Below are positions 48,779 through 56,386 of a stretch of 64,000 nucleotides of DNA, piece after piece. The notes beneath the pieces were generated by a model. It was not told where the DNA came from, did no database searches, and worked only from the letters and a program-made list of their open reading frames with translations. Position 1 is the first letter of the stretch. Every line of letters starts with the position of its first letter. The position numbers and the translations under genes are program-made. This DNA comes from CAWGXG01 sp963826505 (GTDB lineage Bacteria; Chloroflexota; Anaerolineae; Aggregatilineales; Aggregatilineaceae): positions 1,869,540-1,933,539 of the forward strand of contig CAWGXG010000008.1 of the NCBI GenBank assembly GCA_963826505.1. Reading direction: 5' to 3'.

Positions 48779-49359
48779 GCGTCACCTCCCCGCGCCGGAC
48801 CGAGATTCAGATGTGCCAGCAAACCTCGTAGTCGCCTGTGAGCCGCATACAGCCGCCAGCGAACGGTCCCCAATGGCTCCTTAAGCTCGCGAGCCATCTC
48901 GCTTTCGGTATATCCCAGGTAGTAGCGAAACACGACGACCGCCCGCTGTTCTGGTGAGAGTACAGCCAGTGCCTCCCGCACTGCTTGTTCCTCCTCGTGT
49001 GTTTCAGCTTGCGCATCCGGGTCTGGTGTCGGATCAGGCAAGACGAGCGCGTCTAGATCCACCAGTCGCCGCTGGCTGCCGATCGCTTGTAGGGTTAGAT
49101 TGATCACAATACGCATAAACCAGGGTTCAAAGGGGCGGGTCAGATCGAACTGATCTATCCGGTCGTAGACTCGCAGGAAAGCATTTTGCATGATGTCCTC
49201 GGCCATCACCGCGTTCTGGGTGATCAGGTAGGCAGCACGTGCGGCTTTGACCTGATAACGGTCTACCAGCATATGCAATCCTTCGATATCACCGCGTTTC
49301 AGGCGTTGGATGGCATCTTGATTGTCCACATGGGCCTCCCATGGTGTGTGAGTACTCAC
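48775..49359 (-). CDS. ECF-type RNA polymerase sigma factor
   Basis: Region 2 is visible in MLVDRYQVKAARAAYLITQN, EDIMQNAFLRVYDRIDQFD and PFEPWFMRIVINLTL. Region 4 is in LAVLSPEQRAVVVFRYYLGYT and SEMARELKEPLGTVRWRLYAAHRRL. It has 194 residues, normal for the group. It is co-transcribed with the anti-sigma-like gene (4-base overlap). It directs RNA polymerase to its own regulon; whether targets lie in the element or host cannot be seen here. Confidence 0.9.
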   Translation of the reverse strand: MSTHTPWEAHVDNQDAIQRLKRGDIEGLHMLVDRYQVKAARAAYLITQNAVMAEDIMQNAFLRVYDRIDQFDLTRPFEPWFMRIVINLTLQAIGSQRRLVDLDALVLPDPTPDPDAQAETHEEEQAVREALAVLSPEQRAVVVFRYYLGYTESEMARELKEPLGTVRWRLYAAHRRLRGLLAHLNLGPARGGDA

Positions 49360-49670
49360 CCTTTATATCATGAGTGGTGCGAAATCTATTGGTTTTGAGC
49401 CGATTCTGGTCTATTCGAAGTCAGTCATTTGTATTTTTGGGCCCACACCGGGGTCGGAATTTTACCTCTGGAATCGGTCAGAATTACCTGCCTGAAACCG
49501 TAATCCTCCACCGTCCGACCGCCCAGGCTGCTATCCTGAAACTGTCAGGCAGCGCGGGGTGGCGCGGTCGCAGCGAGACCCTACCTCGACGACGATACCA
49601 GCGTCTGAACGCGCGACTCCCACCCCGCCCCTGACCGCATCGTCCTCATCCACCGGCAAAGGAGCTCACC
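49360..49670. promoter_or_regulatory. Divergent region between sigma factor and transfer operon
   Basis: No gene is seen in 310 bases. The left half is AT-richer and must contain the sigma-factor promoter. The right half is GC-rich and leads into the VirB2-like gene, so the transfer-operon promoter is expected here. A small inverted repeat (CCTGA/TCAGG) lies near 49535. Confidence 0.4.
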
Positions 49671-49912
49671 GTGTCCCTCTCGCAAACCATCCAGGCCTGG
49701 TTCACCGAAGCCCAGGCCGTCGCCCAACTCGTCGCCCCCATGGCCGCCTTCCTCGGGTTTCATCGGGCTTGGGCCTGATGTACATGGGGTCGTCCTGGCC
49801 CATCCTCGGGCAGTGGAAGCAGGACAACCCGCGCGCCGCCAACCAGGTCGTCATGGGCCTGCTCTTCGTCATCGCGGCCTCCACCGTCGCCAGCCTCATC
49901 TCGTTCGCCTAG
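49671..49912 (+). CDS. Small two-helix membrane protein, VirB2/TrbC-like, frame-broken
   Basis: It starts at GTG 49671 after an AAAGGAG site. It reads SLSQTIQAWFTEAQAVAQLVA into one hydrophobic helix (PMAAFLGFIGLGLMYMG) and then a second (VVMGLLFVIAASTVASLISF), about 79 residues. Small two-TM proteins first in a T4SS operon are usually pilin-like VirB2/TrbC subunits. An extra T near 49760 breaks the frame. The next gene starts 76 bases downstream. Confidence 0.65.
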
Positions 49913-49988
49913 CAGCGCTCAGCCGTCAGTCCGGGCAGTCAGCGCGTCTGGCTGCCTGGGGCTGGCCGCGCGCATCAGGATCACACCC

Positions 49989-50462
49989 ATGGCCGCCGAC
50001 TTCAAATCCCACGTGCTCCGCCGCGACGAAAAAGGCTTCGCCGGGCATTCCGTTCAAACGCCTGCTGCTGGGCGGCGTCAGCGGCGGGATGACGCTCATT
50101 CTCGCCCGCTTCGCGGTGGGCAATCTGGCGTTTCTGCTGGCCGCGCTCACCTGCATCCTGGCCCTGACCCTGACCGCGTCCGCGCGGCGGGTTGCCGCTC
50201 TGGCAGCGCCTGCTCTACCGCCTGCGCGGCAGCCTGCTGCTCGCCGCCGAACGCACGCCGGGCAGTCTCGCCGGGCGGTTGGGGAACGCGCTCGACCTGC
50301 CGACCGGGCTGGTCACGCTGGACGCCGAGGCGGTCTTCGCGCCGCCGGAAGGCGAGTCCGAGGCCGACCCGACCGAGTGGATCACCTTCGCCCGCGCCGA
50401 CGAGGCGGATCACGACAGCGGGCTGGTCATTTGTCGACCGCGCCCTGCCCCAGGAGGACTGA
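49989..50462 (+). CDS. VirB3/TrbD/PrgI-like membrane protein, frame-broken
   Basis: The N-terminal segment (FAGIPFKRLLLGGVSGGMTL) with two hydrophobic helices (LARFAVGNLAFLLAALTCILALTL) is followed by a soluble tail of 90 residues (ERTPGSLAGRLGNALDLPTG). Breaks lie near 50037, 50187 and 50437. Such proteins anchor VirB4 at the membrane. The next gene's ATG overlaps its stop, as is usual for VirB3-VirB4 pairs. Confidence 0.65.
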   Translation: MAADFKSHVLRRDEKGFAGHSVQTPAAGRRQRRDDAHSRPLRGGQSGVSAGRAHLHPGPDPDRVRAAGCRSGSACSTACAAACCSPPNARRAVSPGGWGTRSTCRPGWSRWTPRRSSRRRKASPRPTRPSGSPSPAPTRRITTAGWSFVDRALPQED

Positions 50463-52599
50463 TGCCCGACTCCAGCGACACCGCCCGCACCTTCCTGATC
50501 GAACCCTTCGACATCATGCTGCACGCCACCGAAGAAGGCGTGCAGGCCCTGCAAGCGCGTTTCGCCACCTGGCTGCGCACGCTGTCCGGCCCGGCGCGCT
50601 TCTTCTGCTGGCAGACGCCCGCCAGCCTGGACGAGCAAGATCGCCCAGGTCAGCCGCACGGCGCGAGAAACCGACGACGAACGGCGCGCCGCCCTGCTGA
50701 TGGAATACCGCCGCCACTACGAACTGCTGCGAAGCGGAAGCCGACTACCAGCGCACGCTGTGCGGCATGGCGCTGTGGTCCGACGAAACGCCGCGCGCCC
50801 TGGCCGGAGGCATGCTCTCCGCCTTCGACACGCCGGTCGTTTGCCGCGCCGCTGCCGCCGCTCTTTGAGGGGCGCTACGACGCTGCGCGAATCCCCGTTC
50901 TGGCACCTGGCTCCGGTCGGGCGTCCCGGTGGGCGTCCGCTGCTGGCCATCCTGACCAGCTACGAGTTCCTGCCCGCGTCGTGGAACTTCTTCCGCCCGC
51001 TGGCCGCCGCTGCTGCGGCTGAATATGCCGCTGGCGCTGGCGGTGGACATTCCCGAAGACCTACGAGCGCAACGCGGCAGTGGATGCGGTCGAGAACATC
51101 ATCGCCGCCTACCAGGTCCATCTCTCCGGCGTGCGCGGCGAGGACAGCCGCTCCGTGACGCGCATCGCCGACTGCCGCCGGACGTTGCAGGAAATCAACG
51201 CCGGGGATGCGCTGCACCAGGTGCAGATCAGCGTGGCGGTCTTCGCGCCGGACCGGACACGCTCAAGCAGCGGGTGCACGCGGTCATCGACCGAGACTGC
51301 GGCCCTGGGTCCTGCTGCGCCAGGAAGTCGGCGAACTGCTGGCGCGCTCGGTGCAGTTCTTCTCGCATACGCCCACCAAACAGATCGCCATTCCGGCCAC
51401 CACCTGGCCGGTCACGTCGCGCGAGCTGGCGCTGCTGCTCGCGCCGCTGGGCTATCGCAAGCTGTCCACCACCGATGGCGTGCTGCGCGGGGAGGCGGTC
51501 GGCGCGGCCTACCCGGTCTTCCACAACTCGTGGCGCGACCGGCGCGCGACGCATGAGGTCTGGGTCGGGCACGACCGGCTTCGGCAAGACGTTCCTGCTG
51601 AACGGCTATCTCTCGCGTGAATACGCCGAAGTCCGGCATCCCCTTCGACTTTCTCGAACCGATGGGGCACGGGCGGCACCTGGTCGAAGCCTTCGACCTG
51701 CCCTGGTACGTGCTCAGCGCGCAGCACACCTGCCTCAACCCGCAGGACGTCATGTTCCCGACCCTCATCGAGCAGAAGTCGCACACCATCCGCATCTACG
51801 AGACCGTGCTGGGGCGGCAGCTCTCCGGCGGGCAGCGCGAGAACCTGGAACGCGGGCTGCTGGGTGAGGCGCTCGACCTGCTCTACGCCGGGTTTGGGGA
51901 CCTGGAAGCCGTGACGCCCGACATCGCGCCGCTGTGCGAGACGGTCTGCGACGTGCTGGCCGGGCTGGGCGACAAGCCGCATATCCAGCAGATCGCGCGC
52001 GACCTGGCCGACGAGATCGCCGGGCTGTGCACCGGCTCCGGTCCCTGGGCGCAGTTCCTCAACGGGCACACCACCGTCGATTTCGGGCGCGGCGGCCGGC
52101 AGCACATCGGGCCGCGCGTCTTCTCGTTCCACGAACTGGAAGGCGACCCGGTCATGACCGCCCTGGCCTATGCCCAGGTGCTGTCCGCCATCCGCCGCGA
52201 CAGCCTGGTCGACGAGCAGCCGCGCATCATCGCCGTGGATGAGGTCTACCGCCTGATGCGCCACCCGTCGCTGCTGGATTTCCTGATCGAGGCGGCCAAG
52301 ACCTTCCGCACCAAGCGCAAGAAGTTGATCGTGATCGATCAGCAGATGAGCGTGTTTCTGGAAGGCAAGGCGCGGCTGGTGTTCGAGAACTGCCCGATCC
52401 GCGTCATCTTCTCGCAGCGCCAGGGCATGAACGTCTTCCGCGAGGATGCCGCCTTCCAGCACCTCAACCAGCATCACCGCGAGACATCATCGCCAGCCTG
52501 CCGCGTTTCCAGTACGTGCTGGACATTCAGGACGAGGGCATCTGGTGGCTGCTCAACCGCGCGCCCGGAGCCGAGCTGGCCCGTTTCAGCGCCACATGA
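50462..52599 (+). CDS. VirB4-like conjugation ATPase, heavily frame-broken
   Basis: The N-terminal half carries EPFDIMLHATEEGVQALQARF, FFRPLAA and VENIIAAYQVHLSGVRGED. The ATPase half has Walker A in GTTGFGKTFLLNGYLSREYA, then IPFDFLEPMGHGRHLVEAF, Walker B IIAVDEVYRLM and LIVIDQQMSVFLEG, ending with QDEGIWWLLNRAPGAELARF. This is a VirB4/TrbE protein of about 710 residues that drives pilus assembly and DNA transfer. At least a dozen single- or two-base frame breaks interrupt 50.6-52.5 kb, the highest density in the window. ATG 50462 overlaps the previous stop. Confidence 0.82.
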
Positions 52600-52609
52600 G
52601 GAGGACCCG

Positions 52610-52813
52610 ATGGCCAAACCACCCAGCACCAGCCCGTTCAAGGCGATGGAAGAGGAAGCCTATCACGCCTTTCTGGAGTGGCCGCTCTGGCTGGTCCTGC
52701 GCGAGAAGGAACTGGCGGTTACCTGCACCGCAAATCGACCGCAAACGAACCAGGATACGTCTCAAGCAACTGGCGATCACGATCACGCACACGAGGAGCA
52801 TCACACCCAATGA
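52610..52813 (+). CDS. Small hydrophilic protein after VirB4
   Basis: ATG 52610 follows a GAGGAG site overlapping the VirB4 stop region. The first 36 residues (SPFKAMEEEAYHAFLEWPLW) are helical and look genuine. The His/Glu-rich end is probably altered by a frame break near 52720. It overlaps the next start. Function unknown; the position suggests an accessory transfer protein. Confidence 0.45.
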   Translation: MAKPPSTSPFKAMEEEAYHAFLEWPLWLVLREKELAVTCTANRPQTNQDTSQATGDHDHAHEEHHTQ

Positions 52814-53610
52814 CCGACACAACGCAAACCACTGACACCCCCCTGCCCGTCACGCTGGACGCCGACCGGACGCCCGTCGATGCCCAGGGGCGCTATGTGC
52901 CGCACTTCCGCGACGAGGCGGATACCGTCCACTTCTTCGCGGTGGTGGAGCGTCCGCCGGACAGCCCGCTGCCGGAGATCGCCGCGCACGAGCTGCGCTA
53001 CTTCCGCGTGCCGCCCGGCGAGGAGGCCCAGATCGCCGCGTCCCAGCCGGTCATGCCGGTGAACGATCCCGCCACGTCGCCCTGGCCGCTGCCCGCGCTG
53101 GCGTGGTATCTCGAAGAGGGCGATCTGGCCGCCGCGCAGGCGCTCGCGCGCGACACGGCGGAGCAGTTCAGCCTGCCGCGCACGCCGGACAGCGGCTGGT
53201 ATCACTTCGACACCGCGCTGGTGGCGGCTCCGCCGCAGGGCGCCGCGGATGGCACCAGCGTCGGCGTGGTCGATGTCTACGCCAACCACGAAAACGGCGG
53301 CTGGGCGGCGCGCTACCTGCCGCTGGGCGAGTTCGACACGCGGGACGAGGCGCTGGCCTACCAGCAGGACACGCTGCTCACGCGCCTCAGCGAAGACCGC
53401 ACGTCGGCGTTCGCCCCGGCAGGGCTTCAACGCCAGCCCGGCGATCTACGAGCGCATCGCGCTGGCCGAAGCCGACGCCGCGCTGACCGACCTGCTCGAA
53501 CAGCTCGACGGGCAGCTCCCGCCCGACTTCGACGGCGGCGCCGCGCCCGCCTGGGAGCCGCTCACCGCGCGGGAATGGGACGCCTATCGCGACCACGTGC
53601 GGAGTCATGA
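52810..53610 (+). CDS. Hypothetical protein of the transfer operon, frame-broken
   Basis: This soluble, acidic protein of about 266 residues reads LDADRTPVDAQGRYVPHFRDEA, HFFAVVERPPDS, GDLAAAQALARDTAEQFSL and, after a break near 53415, FNASPAIYERIALAEADAALT. A second break near 53590 restores the frame that stops at 53610, where the next ATG overlaps (ATGA). No family is recognised. It lies in the VirB4 operon, so a transfer-associated cytoplasmic role is inferred. Confidence 0.5.
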   Translation: MTDTTQTTDTPLPVTLDADRTPVDAQGRYVPHFRDEADTVHFFAVVERPPDSPLPEIAAHELRYFRVPPGEEAQIAASQPVMPVNDPATSPWPLPALAWYLEEGDLAAAQALARDTAEQFSLPRTPDSGWYHFDTALVAAPPQGAADGTSVGVVDVYANHENGGWAARYLPLGEFDTRDEALAYQQDTLLTRLSEDRTSAFAPAGLQRQPGDLRAHRAGRSRRRADRPARTARRAAPARLRRRRRARLGAAHRAGMGRLSRPRAES

Positions 53611-54179
53611 CCGAACGTCCATTCCCGGCACCGAGCGCGATCCGGGCAGGGCTGCCCGCCGAAACGCCGGGGTTGGCGGACGAGGCGCTCATCGCGGCCA
53701 GCGAGCAGCCGGACGCGCCCTATTTGCAGCCGGAGGACTTCGCCTACGAGGACTTCGCGCTGGTGGACGCTGCGCCGAACTGGCGGCTGGACATCGTGCC
53801 CCGCGCGCGATCCCGACGGCGCGCCGTTGGGTTATGCGGCGGTGTGCGTGGTGGAGTTCGGCGATCTGGCGGAGGCGGAGCCGCGCGCGCAGTGGCTCGA
53901 AGTCGCGCAGTTTCAGACCGAGGACCGCGCGCTGCAGTTTCGCGAGGATTTCATGTGGCTGGTGGGCCATGACGGGTCGGGCGGCATCACCGGACCGGCG
54001 CTCGCCGGCGGTTGATTGCGGAGGAGCTGGGGGTGGACGGCGGGTGGCAGGTGATGGAGGGCAGACGTTGGAGCAGACGAGGCTGGGGAGTGGTGGATTA
54101 CGCATCCAACTGGGTGACGTGGGAGCCAGCGACGCGGAGAAACATCGTCCATTCAAGCGGTCGAAACGGCAAGTCCTGA
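53607..54179 (+). CDS. Hypothetical protein closing the transfer operon, frame-broken
   Basis: It starts at ATG 53607 overlapping the previous stop. Residues read LADEALIAASEQPDAPYLQP, then YAAVCVVEFGDLAEAEPRAQW, FQTEDRALQFREDFMWLVG and GVVDYASNWVTWEPATR. Breaks lie near 53805 and 54010. Its AEPRAQWLEVAQFQTEDRA region loosely recalls the preceding gene's LPLGEFDTRDEALAYQ, suggesting a shared fold. Function unknown; it is the last backbone gene before a cargo island. Confidence 0.45.
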
Positions 54180-54331
54180 TCTCGACCTGTAATCAAGAGC
54201 GGATTCCACTGGATTGCGACATTCCGCCCATCAATTTCGGCGCGTGGTAGGGGCTTCTTGTATCATGTGCAGTGAGAAACTGTATACTGAAGGGGTATAT
54301 CACAAACGTACCGACGAGAACAGTAAAAACA

Positions 54332-55309
54332 ATGAAGACAAAAACTGTGGTTCTGCTCCGTTCTGTGACCATTCTTCTTCTTTCAACGATCTTCACAAGC
54401 AGTGGGGCGCTGCATCCGGCCACTGCTCAGGAAAAGCCCGAATACCAGTTTCTGCTACGCATTTGGGATGATTCTCTGTTTCGTCTGGACTGCGACAACA
54501 AACAATGCACCACGTATTCAATCCCGTTGCCTCTGACTGATCAATGCCCTTTTTACGACACAATGGCCCCCACGCCCGACGGTGAGCGTATTTTGTTGAA
54601 GCAAATCTGTTATGGCACTAATCCACAACCCAAAATTTATCTGATGGACCTTGCGGGTAGTATCCTGGCAGAATATGAAATAGGATCCTATACAGCCTGG
54701 TGGGCAGCGCAACGACTCGCATATTGGTCTTCGGATGAAACATTTATTGTTCTCAGCCAGGCTACCGGACCAGGTAGTTTTGCTCTCTCGTTTTATGATC
54801 CAGCCAGAGGCTTTTCTGATACATTCCGTGTTGGTGGCCGATTTGCTGCTTTCTCCCCCGACGGTACGCGCATGTTGTTCATGATTCAATCTGATAGGTC
54901 TCCGCTTGTGGGGGAACCTGCAATTGCCTATGTCGCACATGTTTCAACTTTTCACGAACTCTCAGAAACGCTGCTGCGGTCTAAATGGCCGACGTTACAG
55001 AAGAATTTCGAGGCACTTGGCTGGCTTTCGAATCACACGATTCGGCTGGCAACCTTTGACCTGGAAACCGAATATATGTTTGATCTGGGCACGGGTGAGT
55101 TGACGTTACTCGATCCCTTGGATAATCCCTTACCGGATCCCTATAACGGTGGAATTCAAGCACGGCGTACAGGCAATACGGTTACGATCTGGGACACTAA
55201 CACCGGCACACAGCTTGAAGAGATGACATTCGCCTTACCTGATGGGTACGAAATAGACCTCGCAACGTGCGAACACTGCATTCACTACTGGCTTAACCCA
55301 CCGAGGTAA
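54332..55309 (+). CDS. Secreted beta-propeller-like protein (cargo)
   Basis: The likely start is ATG 54332, giving a signal peptide (VVLLRSVTILLLSTIFTSSG); an in-frame ATG further up at 54272 is less likely. The exported part has WD40/TolB-like repeats (FYDTMAPTPDGERILLKQICY, WWAAQRLAYWSSDETFIVLSQ, GGRFAAFSPDGTRMLFMI). The frame is intact and the base composition is visibly lower in GC than in the flanking transfer genes, so it was probably acquired separately. A ligand-binding or surface role is inferred. Confidence 0.65.
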   Translation: MKTKTVVLLRSVTILLLSTIFTSSGALHPATAQEKPEYQFLLRIWDDSLFRLDCDNKQCTTYSIPLPLTDQCPFYDTMAPTPDGERILLKQICYGTNPQPKIYLMDLAGSILAEYEIGSYTAWWAAQRLAYWSSDETFIVLSQATGPGSFALSFYDPARGFSDTFRVGGRFAAFSPDGTRMLFMIQSDRSPLVGEPAIAYVAHVSTFHELSETLLRSKWPTLQKNFEALGWLSNHTIRLATFDLETEYMFDLGTGELTLLDPLDNPLPDPYNGGIQARRTGNTVTIWDTNTGTQLEEMTFALPDGYEIDLATCEHCIHYWLNPPR

Positions 55310-55399
55310 TGACGATCATGCAGCTTACGCTTCTCGTACCCGGTTGTAGGTATCGGATGAAAAACTAGAAAACTTTCGTAAATTTTCCCTGATTTGTTT

Positions 55400-55527
55400 G
55401 CCCGGTCTGACCTTCAATCGTGAATCACACAGCGCGGCTGACCGGTACTCAACATCCCGCGCCGCTCGCCCCGGTCGATGCGCTGCACCTCAAGTACCAG
55501 GAAGTTCTCAAGCTCAATCCGCCCTCC
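55400..55527 (-). repeat. Partial duplicate of the 3' end of the HU-like gene
   Basis: About 128 bases match 56148-56275 with scattered differences, in the same orientation. On the - strand it reads RIELENFLVLEVQRIDRGER and GMLSTGQPR, then a stop. No start codon or N-terminal half exists. Unlike the full-length copy, it has no extra base in the ELxNF region. It directly follows the stop of the P-loop kinase gene. Confidence 0.85.
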
Positions 55528-55533
55528 TTGCCT

Positions 55534-56001
55534 CTACTCTCGGCGCTCAAGTTCGTCGGGCGTTGGGCGTTGGAAGAACGCAATCCATGGCTTCATCATC
55601 GCTTCGGGAATATAGAAACTTGTTGGCGAAGGCTGCGAATTTCTTACCGCAAGCCGATGCAGCAACTCATCCGCCGATACATCGAGAAAGTGTACTTCGC
55701 TGCTGGCCCCAAGCTGCTTCGCTCGAGACCGATAGTCTTCGCGTTCCTCTCGTGCCCAGAAGCCGAAATCGAGGATTACATTCGTTCCCAATTCAAGCGC
55801 TCGACTTGCGATGTTCCAAAGCATCGCTTCAATGAGACCATGCCGAGCATCATGTTCTGGCTCCTCAGCATCTTGACCGAAGAGACGGATGTGCCATTCA
55901 TCGGGTGTCAGTCGAAGGGCCGATTGCTCACGCTCAAGCTTCTGCGCAAGCGTGGTTTTTCCCGAGCAAGGAAGTCCAACCATCAAATGGAGAGTCGCCA
56001 C
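55534..56001 (-). CDS. P-loop kinase (zeta-toxin/AAA_33-like), cargo
   Basis: Walker A GLPCSGKTT lies at residues 9-17. LTPDEWHIRLFGQ (the Asp commonly contacting the substrate) and NVILDFGFWAREEREDYRSRA follow, then the lid region (VHFLDVSADELLHRLAVRN). At 155 residues it resembles small ATP-dependent kinases of the zeta-like group, which phosphorylate small molecules or confer resistance. No antitoxin-like gene is adjacent, so a toxin role is not supported. The frame is intact. The gene lies between the HU-like gene and its duplicated 3' remnant. Confidence 0.75.
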   Translation of the reverse strand: MATLHLMVGLPCSGKTTLAQKLEREQSALRLTPDEWHIRLFGQDAEEPEHDARHGLIEAMLWNIASRALELGTNVILDFGFWAREEREDYRSRAKQLGASSEVHFLDVSADELLHRLAVRNSQPSPTSFYIPEAMMKPWIAFFQRPTPDELERRE

Positions 56002-56106
56002 ACTTGCTACTCCTGGAGTTGGTAGGCTACAAAGGCAGCGGTGAATCTGGATAAGATCAGCAAATCATCGATGCTTCAGTTTATGCCTACCACTACCTGT
56101 TTGTCA

Positions 56107-56386
56107 CTACCGATTTATTCGCATCTTCAGTTTCTTGCTGGGCCGGACCACCAACCGGTGAATCACCCGGCGCGGCTCGCCGGTACTCAACATCCCACGC
56201 CGCTCGCCCCGGTCGATGCGCTGCACTTCCAGCACCAGGAAGTTCTGCAAGCTCAATCCGCCCGCCGGATGCCAGTTCTTCGATCCAGACGTCAATCAAC
56301 GCTTCCAGCATCCGCTGCACGTCGTGGTTGCGCAGGCGCGTGCGGCGGCCAATCTCACTCACCATCTTGTTTTTCGTCAAAGCCAT
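56107..56386 (-). CDS. HU/IHF-like DNA-binding protein, frame-broken
   Basis: It begins MALTKNKMVSEIGRRTRLRN and continues VQRMLEALIDVWIEELASGG, the helical half of an HU-type protein. An extra base near 56247 breaks the frame; beyond it, FLVLEVQRIDRGERRGMLST and RRVIHRLVVRPSKKLK form the beta arm and C-terminus, 92 residues in total. It starts on the last base of the TraG-like gene's stop. Such proteins bend DNA and could assist relaxosome or recombinase complexes. Confidence 0.8.

Noticed and set aside
50462..52599. Programmed +1 frameshifting as an explanation for the many frame breaks
   Set aside because: No common slippery motif, stop codon context or stimulatory structure recurs at the breaks. 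Many are extra bases at short G, C or T runs, and both gains and losses occur. Sequencing error or decay is simpler.
55534..56001. Zeta toxin of a toxin-antitoxin pair
   Set aside because: The P-loop kinase lacks an adjacent epsilon-like antitoxin gene, so it was called only a kinase.
56002..56106. Integron attC-like site
   Set aside because: An 8-bp inverted repeat (TGGTAGGC/GCCTACCA) flanks about 60 bases, but the GTTRRRY and RYYYAAC core boxes and an integron integrase are absent.
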